Shown here piece by piece: positions 43,814 to 51,518 of a DNA stretch of 64,000 bases. The number at the start of each line of letters is the position of its first letter. Within the stretch, counting starts at the first letter, position 1. The notes beneath the pieces were generated by a model. The model saw only the letters and a program-made list of their open reading frames with translations, ran no database searches and was not told the origin of the DNA. Location: contig JAFLBK010000006.1 of the NCBI GenBank assembly GCA_017303335.1, positions 62,001 to 126,000 of the forward strand, in the 5' to 3' direction. The stretch is from Chitinophagales bacterium. Its GTDB lineage: Bacteria; Bacteroidota; Bacteroidia; Chitinophagales; Chitinophagaceae. Made by a program: the position numbers and the translations under genes.

Positions 43814-44281
43814 TCAGTTGAGCTTGGCCAGTAGCTCGTTAATAGCATTAAAATCGGGCACTTCACCGGCGTTTTCCAGTACTTCTGCATAGCGGATTAT
43901 TCCTTTTTTGTCGATCAAAAAAGCGGATCGTTTGCTTACCCCTTTCATATCAAGGATCCAGTTCTCGTATAGACTGCCATAAAGGGCTGAAACCTCCTTG
44001 TTGAAATCGCTCAGGAGCGGAAAGTTATACTGCTGGTCTTCTTTATACCTGGCCAGCGTGAATACGGAGTCAACTGAAATTCCTAAAACCTGGGCTGTTG
44101 CATTGCTGTATCGTCCGATATCATCCCTGACTGCGCATAGTTCCCTGGTGCAGGTGCTTGTAAAAGCCTGTGGGAAGAAGAGCAAAAGCACGTTTTTTCC
44201 CTGCAAGGATGAAAGGGATACTTTGTTTTTGCCGCTGTCGAAAAGAGAGAAGTCTGGGGCTGGTGTTCCTGGCTGAAGCAT
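43814..44281 (-). CDS. Peroxiredoxin, BCP/AhpE-like
   Basis: 155 residues from the ATG at 44281 (MLQPGTPAPDFSL). The open frame continues upstream to 44386 but without family character. A thioredoxin fold is clear: LLLFFPQAFTSTCTRELC contains peroxidatic C44 and a second cysteine C49, spaced as in bacterioferritin comigratory protein, so an atypical two-cysteine cycle is likely. FPLLSDF and the late RSAFLIDKKGIIRY match the family. It reduces hydroperoxides with thiol reductants. It is divergent from the aquaporin gene. Confidence 0.9.
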   Translation of the reverse strand: MLQPGTPAPDFSLFDSGKNKVSLSSLQGKNVLLLFFPQAFTSTCTRELCAVRDDIGRYSNATAQVLGISVDSVFTLARYKEDQQYNFPLLSDFNKEVSALYGSLYENWILDMKGVSKRSAFLIDKKGIIRYAEVLENAGEVPDFNAINELLAKLN

Positions 44282-44388
44282 TTTTTCTTTTTTGATTAAA
44301 GATATGGTTTGTGTAAAACTTGTTAACAGCCATTGAGGGCTTTTGGTTTTATTAGCAGTGAAATATTTATTACTAAAAACAACCAACT

Positions 44389-44997
44389 ATGAACAAGTAC
44401 ATCACTGAAATGATCGGAACCTTTTTTCTTGTTTCCGGAGCTATGCTCGGCGGGGCAATGGGCGCTTCGTTGGCCCTGATGGTTATGATCTATGCCGGGG
44501 GCCATGTATCCGGAGCCCATTATAATCCCGCCGTCACCCTTTCGGTATGGATGCGGGGAAAGATTGAGATGAAGGATGCGGTGATGTACTGGATATTCCA
44601 ATTCGTTGCGGCTGTGATTGCTGCGCTGGTGGTGATGTACGTTTTCAATAACGAAGGCAGTGGAGCCTGTAAAGAAGCGGAAGGCTGGGCTACAAAGGCT
44701 ATCCTGGCCGAGATGCTGGGTACCTTCGCATTGGCCTATGTTGTGTTGAATGTTGCTACAGCGAAGGCTACCAGCGGAAACAGCTTTTACGGTTTAGCCA
44801 TTGGAGGTACGGTGCTGGCTATGGCGACTGCCCTGGGAGGTTTTTCCGGGGGTGCTTTTAACCCGGCTGTGGCGATCGGTTTGGGTGTTCAAAAAAGTTT
44901 CTGCTGGGATCATATATGGGTCTATTTTGTAGGCCCCCTGGGAGGTGGTGCGCTGGCGGCAATCGTCTTCAGTTTCATTAATCCCGATGATAAATAA
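44389..44997 (+). CDS. Aquaporin-like MIP channel lacking the selectivity-filter arginine
   Basis: 202 residues with about six hydrophobic helices. Both half-helix motifs are present: N46-P47-A48 in HYNPAVT and N158-P159-A160 in AFNPAVA. In aquaporins and glycerol facilitators the second NPA is followed by an arginine that forms the narrow ar/R filter; here it is V161. The protein is also slightly short for the family because loops are compact. It may therefore pass a different or larger solute than water or glycerol, or be poorly selective. It is divergent from a peroxiredoxin, raising the untested idea of a peroxide-permeable channel. A strong terminator follows. Confidence 0.87.
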   Translation: MNKYITEMIGTFFLVSGAMLGGAMGASLALMVMIYAGGHVSGAHYNPAVTLSVWMRGKIEMKDAVMYWIFQFVAAVIAALVVMYVFNNEGSGACKEAEGWATKAILAEMLGTFALAYVVLNVATAKATSGNSFYGLAIGGTVLAMATALGGFSGGAFNPAVAIGLGVQKSFCWDHIWVYFVGPLGGGALAAIVFSFINPDDK

Positions 44998-45015
44998 GGC
45001 ATCCGCATAATAGGC

Positions 45016-45045
45016 AAAAACCCTTCTGGAAAGAAGGGTTTTTTT
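45016..45045 (+). terminator. Terminator after the aquaporin-like gene
   Basis: The stem ACCCTTCT/AGAAGGGT has a short loop and is followed by seven T residues. Confidence 0.9.
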
Positions 45046-45046
45046 G

Positions 45047-45351
45047 TTATCCAAACAATCCATAAAAACAAAAAATCTTTGCTTGTTAGTACACGACTTT
45101 TGAGATATGGACTGAATTATCAGTGTCGGCGATCCGGAATGCAATGGTTTCAATCTGGAATAGGCAGCATGCAGGAGAAATATTTGCTGGATGCACAAAT
45201 ACGTGCGGGATTGGTTACTACTGAATTCATAGGATCGTATAAAACTGCTTGCAGCAGTATAGGAATAGTAAACGGTTTATCCGGGAAATTATTGCTATTG
45301 ACAGGTTTTCAATGATATAGGAGTTTTTTATTTAGTGTAGTCCCGGGCAAT
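45047..45351. other. Spacer with one doubtful small open frame (45079-45315, + strand)
   Basis: This A+T-rich spacer lies between two terminators. It contains an open frame of 78 codons starting with TTG at 45079. The predicted peptide has no family features that I recognise, no signal peptide and no good start context, although a short hydrophobic tail (GLSGKLLLLTGF) is present. It could be a decayed gene, a small peptide gene, or non-coding DNA. I see no tRNA, repeat or regulatory dyad in it. Confidence 0.25.
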
Positions 45352-45379
45352 AAAAAACCCCGCACAAGGCAGGGTTTTA
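45352..45379 (-). terminator. Terminator of the DUF1573 operon
   Basis: On the - strand, AAAACCCTGC pairs with GCGGGGTTTT around a small loop and is followed by T residues, just beyond the stop codon at 45399. Confidence 0.8.
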
Positions 45380-45398
45380 GTGAATCAGGTGTTACAAA

Positions 45399-45899
45399 TC
45401 AACCATTGCTTTTGGAAGAGGAAGATTTGCCGGCCGTTTTATTTGATTTGGCAGGTTGTGCCGGCGCATCGGTCTTTTTCTTGGCGTCATTCATTTCAGC
45501 CGCCCATTTTTCGTAGGCTGCGGGTTCCAGAACATCCCCGGTAATGGTAATGCTCTTGGTTTCATCCACACCGGCGAATTTCACGGTCAGGTGTTTGTCG
45601 AAATGACCAACGGAAGCAGCATTGAATTTTGCTGAAATAAACCCGGTAGCACCCGGTGCAATGGGCGACTTGGTATAATCGCCAATGGTGCATCCGCAGG
45701 TAGGGCTGGCTTGCTCTATGATCAGCGGTTCATTGCTGATATTGGTTACAATGAATTTAACTTCTTTGGGTTCGTTCAACTTCAGATTGCCCTGGTTGAT
45801 GGTTTCGGTATCGAATTTAGCAACGTCGGCAACTTTCTTCTGTGCGAACAACGAGGTACCGAGTGTAAACGCTGTCGCCAGTAATAACAACTTCTTCAT
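45399..45899 (-). CDS. DUF1573 domain protein (second of a pair)
   Basis: 166 residues with a signal peptide (ends LFAQ). The DUF1573 domain spans about 25-125: KEVKFIVTNISNEPLIIEQASPTCGCT, where the CGC pair is the family hallmark, then APGATGFISAKFNAASVGHFDKHLTVKF. The C-terminal tail is rich in K, A, S and T and low in complexity (SNKTAGKSSSSKSNG). DUF1573 proteins are exported Ig-like proteins of unknown role, abundant in Bacteroidota. It lies 19 bases downstream of a paralogue. Confidence 0.86.
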   Translation of the reverse strand: MKKLLLLATAFTLGTSLFAQKKVADVAKFDTETINQGNLKLNEPKEVKFIVTNISNEPLIIEQASPTCGCTIGDYTKSPIAPGATGFISAKFNAASVGHFDKHLTVKFAGVDETKSITITGDVLEPAAYEKWAAEMNDAKKKTDAPAQPAKSNKTAGKSSSSKSNG

Positions 45900-45917
45900 G
45901 GGATTAAATTTTAGTGT

Positions 45918-46406
45918 TTAGTTATTTTTTAAATCATTCAGGCCTTTGTTCTCCGGTGCAGAACTACCCGGTGTTTTCCATACTTCCCCTTTGATGATGA
46001 TTTGCTTGCTCTGGTTGTCGTTGTACGAAATGGTGATAAACTTGGTAAAGGGTCCTTCCGCGGCAGCATTGTAGCCTACGGTGATCTTGGTCGATCCACC
46101 CGGCGCTACAACCTTGTCCTTCTCCCATTCCGGCGTGGTGCAACCACAACTGGCGTGTACGTTGGATATCTTCAGGTCAACATTGCTCTTGTTGGTAATC
46201 TCAAACACATGGGTTACAGGCTTGCCCTGCGGAATCTTTCCAAAATCGAATTCGGTTTCTTTCAGCACCAGCAGGTTCTCGGCCTGGGCGATACTCCCGC
46301 TTGTTGCTGCGGGTTTAGCCGCGGTAGAGGGGGCTGTGGTCAGTTCCTGGGCCTGGCTCATGGCGAAACAGGTCATTGCTGTAACGAGTGTAAATATTTT
46401 TTTCAT
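45918..46406 (-). CDS. DUF1573 domain protein (first of a pair)
   Basis: 162 residues from the ATG at 46406, which gives a signal peptide ending MSQAQ. The frame is open 30 codons further upstream, but a perfect -7 element at 46428-46435 lies inside that extension, so the shorter form is preferred. The DUF1573 domain has THVFEITNKSNVDLKISNVHASCGCTTPEW and GGSTKITVGYNAAAEGPFTKFITISY. It shares the CGC motif and domain layout with the next gene but the two differ at most positions, so the duplication is old. Function is unknown. Confidence 0.87.
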   Translation of the reverse strand: MKKIFTLVTAMTCFAMSQAQELTTAPSTAAKPAATSGSIAQAENLLVLKETEFDFGKIPQGKPVTHVFEITNKSNVDLKISNVHASCGCTTPEWEKDKVVAPGGSTKITVGYNAAAEGPFTKFITISYNDNQSKQIIIKGEVWKTPGSSAPENKGLNDLKNN

Positions 46407-46427
46407 ATTGCTTTTTTTAGTGGCTAT

Positions 46428-46435
46428 CAAAGATA
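46428..46435 (-). promoter_or_regulatory. -7 promoter element of the DUF1573 operon
   Basis: TATCTTTG on the - strand matches TAnnTTTG exactly, 21 bases before the chosen ATG. Confidence 0.5.
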
Positions 46436-46506
46436 GTAAAACGGATTCAAGGCCTCTAAATTGCAGTCCTGTTAAGAGTTTTTTAACAAAGCTCACCGGT
46501 AATTTC

Positions 46507-46514
46507 TATTTTTG
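46507..46514 (+). promoter_or_regulatory. -7 promoter element of the E1 gene
   Basis: TATTTTTG matches TAnnTTTG exactly, 17 bases before the ATG at 46532. Confidence 0.5.
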
Positions 46515-46531
46515 CATTACATTGATACACT

Positions 46532-48913
46532 ATGGATAACACGAACAACAACGATGCTGTTTTAGCGGGTAAACTGAGCTTCGATAATTTCAGGAACGAG
46601 GTTCTGAAAGATTACCGGGTAGCCTGCGAGAGCAGGGAAACGAGTTTGCTGGGCCGGAAAGAAGTACTGACCGGTAAAGCCAAGTTTGGAATATTCGGCG
46701 ACGGAAAGGAGATCGCCCAGGTGGCGATGGCTAAATTCTTCCGGCAAGGCGATTTTCGCTCGGGGTATTACCGCGATCAGACCTTTATGTTTGCAAGCGG
46801 CCTGGCTACCGTTGAACAGTTTTTTTCGCAATTGTATGCCGATCCGGATGTAGCCAATGATCCGTTCAGTGCCGGTCGTCAGATGAATGCGCATTTTGCC
46901 ACCCGGTGGGTAGACGGGAACGGCGAATGGCTGAACCTTACCGAACACAAAAATGTGAGCAGCGACATTGCGCCTACCGCCGGGCAGATGCCGCGGGGTT
47001 TAGGACTCGCGTTTGCATCCAAAGCATTCCGCAATATTCCGCAAACACATACCCTTACCCACCTGAGTAATAATGGTAATGAAATTTGCTTTTGTACCAT
47101 CGGCGACGCTTCTACCAGCGAAGGGCATTTCTGGGAAACCATTAATGCCGCAGGTGTATTGCAGGTTCCGTTAGCTGTATTTGTATGGGACGACGGATAT
47201 GGTATCTCCGTTCCCAAAAAATATCAAACCACCAAAGCGTCTGTATCCGATGCCTTAAAGGGCTTCCAGAAAAAGGACGGAACAAACGGACTCGATATCT
47301 ATAAACTTAAGGGTTGGGATTATGCGGGTATGTGTGAAGTACTGGAAAGCGCCATTCAGAAGATCCGCGACACCCATACACCTGCCGTGTTTCATATTGA
47401 AGAGATCACACAGCCGCAGGGCCATTCTACTTCCGGCAGCCATGAGCGTTATAAATCGCCCGAACGCCTAACGTGGGAAAAAGAATGGGATGGGATACGC
47501 CAGATGCGTCAATGGATCATCACCAATGCACTGGCCGAGGAGGACGAACTGAACGAAATCGAAGAAAGCGCCAGGCAGTTTGTCCGCGAATGTAAACAAC
47601 GTGGATGGGAGAAATATATTAACCCGATCAAAGCGCTGGTAGCGAAAACCCTCGATGCTCTTGGGCCTGTTGCCGCCTCGTTTCCGGAAGTTAAGAAACT
47701 TGCCGATGAACTTGCCGCTCAGCGGGAACCGATGCGTCGCGATATAATGAAAACCCTTGCCGCCGCATTGGATCTGGCGGGAAGCAATCCGGTATCCGCT
47801 GCGTTGCGTGCATTGCACCAATCGATGCAAAAAGACAACGCGAAACTGTACAACAGTTACCTGTACAATGAAGGGCCGAAATCGGCATTGCAGGTACCGG
47901 TGATCAAGCCTTATTATACCGAAGAAAGCCAGCAGGTGAACGGGTACGAGGTGCTGAATAAGTACTTTGATGAACTGTTTTCAACCAACAACAAAGTAGT
48001 GGCCTTCGGCGAAGATCTCGGATTTATCGGCGATGTAAACCAGGGTTTCAGTGGCTTGCAGGACAAGCACGGCGAGGCCAGGATATTCGATACGGGCATT
48101 CGGGAACTCACCATCATGGGGCAGGGGATCGGGCTGGCTTTACGCGGATTGCGGCCCATCGCCGAGATACAATACCTCGATTATCTCTTATACGGTTTGC
48201 AGCCGTTGAGCGATGATGTTTGTACAACCCATTACCGTACGGCCGGGCAGCAAAGTTGTCCCTTGATCGTCCGTACCCGTGGCCATCGCCTCGAAGGTAT
48301 CTGGCACAGTGGCTCGCCCATGGGTGTTGTGCTCAATGCGCTCCGCGGTATGTATGTATGTGTACCCAGGAATATGGTTCAGGCCGCCGGCATGTACAAT
48401 ACATTGCTCCAAAGCAATGATCCGGGCATTGTCATCGAATGCCTGAACGGGTATCGGTTGAAAGAAAAACTTCCCGCGAACCTGATGGCCTATACCGTGC
48501 CGCTGGGAGTACCCGAAACCATTAAAGAAGGTAGCGATATTACCATGGTCAGCTATGGCTCCACATTGCGTATCGTAAGTGAAGCCGCGGAAATGCTGGA
48601 GAAAAAAGGGATCAGTTGCGAGGTGATCGATGTACAGACCTTATTGCCTTTCGACATCAATCACCACATTGTGGCGTCGCTTAAAAAAACCAACCGCATT
48701 GTATTCATTGATGAAGATGTTCCCGGAGGCGCTGCGGCCTATATGTTCAATAAAGTGATGGAAGAACAGGGAGGATACCGCTTCCTGGATGTGTCGCCCC
48801 GTACGATAACGGCCAAGGCGCACCGGCCTGCTTATGGAAGCGATGGGGATTATTTCAGCAAACCCAATACGGAGGATATTATTGCGGTGGTTAACGAAAT
48901 GATGGCGGAATAA
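46532..48913 (+). CDS. 2-oxoacid dehydrogenase E1, alpha and beta subunits in one chain
   Basis: 793 residues. The first 390 or so are the E1-alpha thiamine-diphosphate domain, with GDASTSEGHFWETINAAG and then WDDGYGIS where typical enzymes have ENNGYAIS. From about 445 on comes E1-beta: VVAFGEDLGFIGDVNQG, GIRELTIMGQGIGLALRG, and the C-terminal transketolase domain (ITMVSYGSTLRIVSEA, VEVIDVQTLLPFD-like). The enzyme decarboxylates a 2-oxoacid, most likely branched-chain or pyruvate, and passes the acyl group to a lipoyl E2 encoded elsewhere. Fused E1 chains are common in Bacteroidota. The phzF-like gene starts one base after its stop. Confidence 0.9.
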   Translation: MDNTNNNDAVLAGKLSFDNFRNEVLKDYRVACESRETSLLGRKEVLTGKAKFGIFGDGKEIAQVAMAKFFRQGDFRSGYYRDQTFMFASGLATVEQFFSQLYADPDVANDPFSAGRQMNAHFATRWVDGNGEWLNLTEHKNVSSDIAPTAGQMPRGLGLAFASKAFRNIPQTHTLTHLSNNGNEICFCTIGDASTSEGHFWETINAAGVLQVPLAVFVWDDGYGISVPKKYQTTKASVSDALKGFQKKDGTNGLDIYKLKGWDYAGMCEVLESAIQKIRDTHTPAVFHIEEITQPQGHSTSGSHERYKSPERLTWEKEWDGIRQMRQWIITNALAEEDELNEIEESARQFVRECKQRGWEKYINPIKALVAKTLDALGPVAASFPEVKKLADELAAQREPMRRDIMKTLAAALDLAGSNPVSAALRALHQSMQKDNAKLYNSYLYNEGPKSALQVPVIKPYYTEESQQVNGYEVLNKYFDELFSTNNKVVAFGEDLGFIGDVNQGFSGLQDKHGEARIFDTGIRELTIMGQGIGLALRGLRPIAEIQYLDYLLYGLQPLSDDVCTTHYRTAGQQSCPLIVRTRGHRLEGIWHSGSPMGVVLNALRGMYVCVPRNMVQAAGMYNTLLQSNDPGIVIECLNGYRLKEKLPANLMAYTVPLGVPETIKEGSDITMVSYGSTLRIVSEAAEMLEKKGISCEVIDVQTLLPFDINHHIVASLKKTNRIVFIDEDVPGGAAAYMFNKVMEEQGGYRFLDVSPRTITAKAHRPAYGSDGDYFSKPNTEDIIAVVNEMMAE

Positions 48914-48914
48914 G

Positions 48915-49706
48915 ATGAAACTTACACTTTACCAGATCGACGCCTTCGCGAATAAGATCTTTGGCGGCAACCCGGCCGCAGTAATCCCGCTTGAACAGTG
49001 GCTGGATGCACCCCTGATGCAGCAGATCGCGTTGGAGAATAACCTTTCCGAAACAGTCTTCTTTGTTCCTGCCGCTAATGGCATTGCCGATTTTGAGATC
49101 CGCTGGTTCACTCCCGAAGTGGAGATCAACCTGTGCGGCCATGCCACGCTTGCCAGCGCTTATGTGCTTTACAATATACTTGGGTACGAAAAGCCCGGTA
49201 TACGGTTCAGTTCGATGAGTGGTATCCTGCAGGTATCGCGGGAGGAAGACCTTATCTGTCTCGACTTTCCTTCCTGGAAACCTGAACGGCTGGATATTTA
49301 TCCCAGTGAACTATCTGCCATCATCGGCCATGCAGAGATCGTGGGTGTATATAAATACAGGGATATGCTGGTGGAACTGGTTAATGAAGAAGCGGTGAAG
49401 AACTGCGACCCCGATTTTTCACTCATGAAAAAGCACGTCGATAAAATGATCATCACCGCCCCGGGAAAGAAGGTGGATTTTGTTTCCCGCTTTTTTGCGC
49501 CCGGAGCCGGCATCGATGAAGATCCCGTTACCGGCTCGGCTCACTCGCAACTGATTCCTTTCTGGAGCGAAAAACTTGGAAAAAACGAAATGCATGCCCT
49601 TCAGCTGTCCAAACGCGGCGGCGAACTCTGGTGTGAACAACGGGGCGACCGGGTACTGATGAAAGGCAAGGGTGTGTTTTACATGAAGGGGGAGATTTTT
49701 CTGTAA
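48915..49706 (+). CDS. PhzF family isomerase-like protein
   Basis: 263 residues. It has the PhzF start (YQIDAFANKIFGGNPAAVIPL), the catalytic glutamate region NNLSETVFFVP, IRWFTPEVEINLCGHATLASA and, in the second half, RFFAPGAGIDEDPVTGSAHSQL. PhzF enzymes isomerise dihydro-hydroxyanthranilate in phenazine synthesis, but most family members, including those in species without phenazines, have unknown substrates; no other phz gene is present here. Its ATG is one base after the E1 stop codon, so translation is probably coupled. Confidence 0.9.
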   Translation: MKLTLYQIDAFANKIFGGNPAAVIPLEQWLDAPLMQQIALENNLSETVFFVPAANGIADFEIRWFTPEVEINLCGHATLASAYVLYNILGYEKPGIRFSSMSGILQVSREEDLICLDFPSWKPERLDIYPSELSAIIGHAEIVGVYKYRDMLVELVNEEAVKNCDPDFSLMKKHVDKMIITAPGKKVDFVSRFFAPGAGIDEDPVTGSAHSQLIPFWSEKLGKNEMHALQLSKRGGELWCEQRGDRVLMKGKGVFYMKGEIFL

Positions 49707-49713
49707 TAAAAAA

Positions 49714-49735
49714 GCCGCGATATTCTGCGGCCATT
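49714..49735 (+). terminator. Weak terminator-like hairpin after the phzF-like gene
   Basis: GCCGC (49714-49718) pairs with GCGGC (49727-49731), followed by CATTTT. The T tract is short, and A residues on the left allow function on the opposite strand too. Confidence 0.5.
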
Positions 49736-49773
49736 TTGTAACGTTCCGGATCACCAGCGTTTATAGCCGGTGA

Positions 49774-50484
49774 TTATTTCAGGTTGTGATATACTTTCTG
49801 CACGTCGTCGTCCTGTTCCAGGTTGTCGACCAGTTTCAGTACTTCATTGGCCTGCTCTTCGGATAATTCTACGGTATTGGTGGGGATGCGTGTCAATTCA
49901 GCGCTGATCACTTCGATCTTTTTTTCTTCCAGTGCCTTTGCCATATTGCCGAATTCATTGTAGGCTGTGCGTATGATAATATTACCATCCGCGTCCTCGC
50001 CGATCTCTTCCAAACCGTAATCGATCAGGTCGAGTTCGAGGTCTTCGGTATTGAGCCCGTTGTTCTTGACCTTGAATTCGCCCATGCGGTTGAATGTAAA
50101 CGCCACCGATCCGCTGGTACCCAGGGCGCCCTGGCCCTTGGTGAAATGCATGCGCACGTTGGCAACGGTACGGGTTGGGTTGTCGGTTGCCGTTTCAACC
50201 ATCACAGCTACGCCATGCGGAGCGTATCCTTCATAAACGATCTCCTCGTAGTCGGTCTTGTCTTTACCCATCGCCCGTTTGATGGCAGCCTCCACCCGGT
50301 CTTTGGGCATGTTGCAGGCCTTGGCGTTGAGGTAACACCTGCGCAGGGCCGGATTATTGTCGGGATCGGGGCCGCCGGCTTTAACGGCAATGGCGATCTC
50401 TTTTCCGATCCGGGTAAAATTCTTGGCCATTTTGTCCCAGCGGGCAAACATGGCGCTTTTCCTAACTTCAAATATGCGTCCCAT
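49774..50484 (-). CDS. YebC/PmpR family protein
   Basis: 236 residues. It starts MGRIFEVRKSAMFARWDKMAKNF, close to the family's usual AGHSKWANIKHRK type, and holds CNMPKDRVEAAIKRAMGKD, YEGYAPHGVAVMVETATDN and FTKGQGALGTSGSVAFTF, all family signatures. YebC proteins bind DNA as regulators and, as now known for several, relieve ribosome stalling at proline-rich sequences. The start follows a perfect -7 element by 29 bases. It is a single gene between convergent and tandem neighbours. Confidence 0.93.
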   Translation of the reverse strand: MGRIFEVRKSAMFARWDKMAKNFTRIGKEIAIAVKAGGPDPDNNPALRRCYLNAKACNMPKDRVEAAIKRAMGKDKTDYEEIVYEGYAPHGVAVMVETATDNPTRTVANVRMHFTKGQGALGTSGSVAFTFNRMGEFKVKNNGLNTEDLELDLIDYGLEEIGEDADGNIIIRTAYNEFGNMAKALEEKKIEVISAELTRIPTNTVELSEEQANEVLKLVDNLEQDDDVQKVYHNLK

Positions 50485-50513
50485 TGGTGGTACTTAATTG
50501 GTTTATCGGGGGG

Positions 50514-50521
50514 CAAATGTA
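50514..50521 (-). promoter_or_regulatory. -7 promoter element of the yebC-like gene
   Basis: TACATTTG on the - strand matches TAnnTTTG exactly. Confidence 0.5.
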
Positions 50522-50538
50522 AGAAAATTCGGGCGAGG

Positions 50539-50571
50539 GAAAAAGAAAGCGGTACCCGTTGCCGGATACCG
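50539..50571 (-). terminator. Terminator of the outer-membrane barrel gene
   Basis: On the - strand CGGTATCCG pairs with CGGGTACCG (8 of 9 pairs) and is followed by TTTCTTTTT. Confidence 0.7.
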
Positions 50572-50592
50572 CCGTATTGCTGCATAGGGTGT

Positions 50593-51261
50593 TTAAAAGG
50601 TATAGCCCACCGAAACTTTGATCACCCGGTTGTAGGCCGCGTAGTTCGCGTTTTTGTCGAGTTTGGATAAGCCGTAGTCGTAACCCGCCTGGAGGTTGAG
50701 GCCATTGTCGAACTGGTAACCAAGGCCGCCGGACAGCCCAAGGTCTACCCGGTTAAAACGGTTTGTGATATCGATGCCTTTGTTGAATAGGGAAATACCC
50801 AGAACGCCGAGTTTCGCATTCAACGTGCTCCTGGCCAGTACCGATACCTGCGGACCGGCATAAATGTTCAGGCCTTTTGTAATACCTGCCCGGAGATAAA
50901 GGGGGATGTCGATGTAATGTTGTTGTACCCTGGCGCCCGCATTGATGCCGAGTACTTTGATGGCATCGATCTGGAAATCGCCCATCAGGCTGTATCCTTT
51001 TTTAGAGTAAGCAAGGCCGGGTTCGAAGGAAAATCTGCGGGAGATCGGAATGTTCACATAGCCCCCCACATGAAAACCGGTTTTGCCTTTTGTTTCCAGC
51101 CAGCCGTCGGTTTTGTCTACTAAATCTTCAATGATCTGGAGGTCTTCCCCTTCCCACTTGCTGAAATTGGCGCCCGCACGAATGCCGTATGTTACCTGGG
51201 CTCCGGCAAATTGAATCAGGAAAGAACTGCAGATGATTGTAAGGAAAAGAATTCTTTTCAT
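50593..51261 (-). CDS. Outer-membrane beta-barrel protein (porin-like)
   Basis: 222 residues with a signal peptide (ends FAGAQ). YGIRAGANFSKWEG, GFHVGGYVNIPISRRFSFEPGLAYSKKGY, LYLRAGITKGLNIYAGPQVSVLA and the terminal KVSVGYTF are typical of the small eight-stranded barrels frequent in Bacteroidota. The C-terminal phenylalanine fits the Bam recognition signal. Function is unknown; such proteins may be structural or bind ligands. It has a terminator on its 3' side and no same-strand neighbour upstream within 250 bases. Confidence 0.85.
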   Translation of the reverse strand: MKRILFLTIICSSFLIQFAGAQVTYGIRAGANFSKWEGEDLQIIEDLVDKTDGWLETKGKTGFHVGGYVNIPISRRFSFEPGLAYSKKGYSLMGDFQIDAIKVLGINAGARVQQHYIDIPLYLRAGITKGLNIYAGPQVSVLARSTLNAKLGVLGISLFNKGIDITNRFNRVDLGLSGGLGYQFDNGLNLQAGYDYGLSKLDKNANYAAYNRVIKVSVGYTF

Positions 51262-51384
51262 AACTGGTAGCAGGGTTTTAAAAACTGCCGGGCCGCTCTT
51301 TAGAATACTATGCCACCTGTTTTTTCTTTCGGGAAGGATATGTTAAAGGGACCGCTGTTTGCGACCGGTTAACAAAAGCCGCTG

Positions 51385-51483
51385 CAGGATATAAGATGCG
51401 TAAACCGGGTTGCGCCGTAGGCTTGAAGAGCAGGCCGCTGTCATCTTATAACCTGTATCTTGTATCCGGCATCCCGTATCCTG
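51385..51483. repeat. Inverted heptad-repeat island upstream of kynA
   Basis: Right arm: five 7-bp units start at 51449, 51456, 51463, 51470 and 51477 (TATCTTG, TATCCGG, CATCCCG, TATCCTG and a first variant). Left arm: CAGGATA at 51385 and TAAGATG at 51392, which are the same units inverted. The 14 bases at 51385-51398 pair with 51442-51455 at 13 of 14 positions, around a 43-base core. Confidence 0.75.
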
Positions 51484-51492
51484 ATGAATCCG

Positions 51493-51500
51493 TAAGTTTG
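51493..51500 (+). promoter_or_regulatory. -7 promoter element of kynA
   Basis: TAAGTTTG matches TAnnTTTG exactly. Transcription would begin near 51507, so the message would start with or just before the AAACGATTG element at 51508-51516, two bases before the ATG. Confidence 0.5.
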
Positions 51501-51518
51501 CGCACCTAAACGATTGTT

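Noticed and set aside
44301..44320. A third copy of the TGTGT-N7-ACACA operator near the peroxiredoxin gene
   Set aside because: TGTGT is present but the second half-site does not match, so the similarity is probably chance.
44282..44386. N-terminal extension of the peroxiredoxin
   Set aside because: The extension has no family similarity and would leave almost no spacer for the divergent aquaporin promoter.
48915..49706. Phenazine biosynthesis cluster
   Set aside because: Only a PhzF-like protein is present; no phzA, B, D, E or G gene is nearby, and the family is broad.
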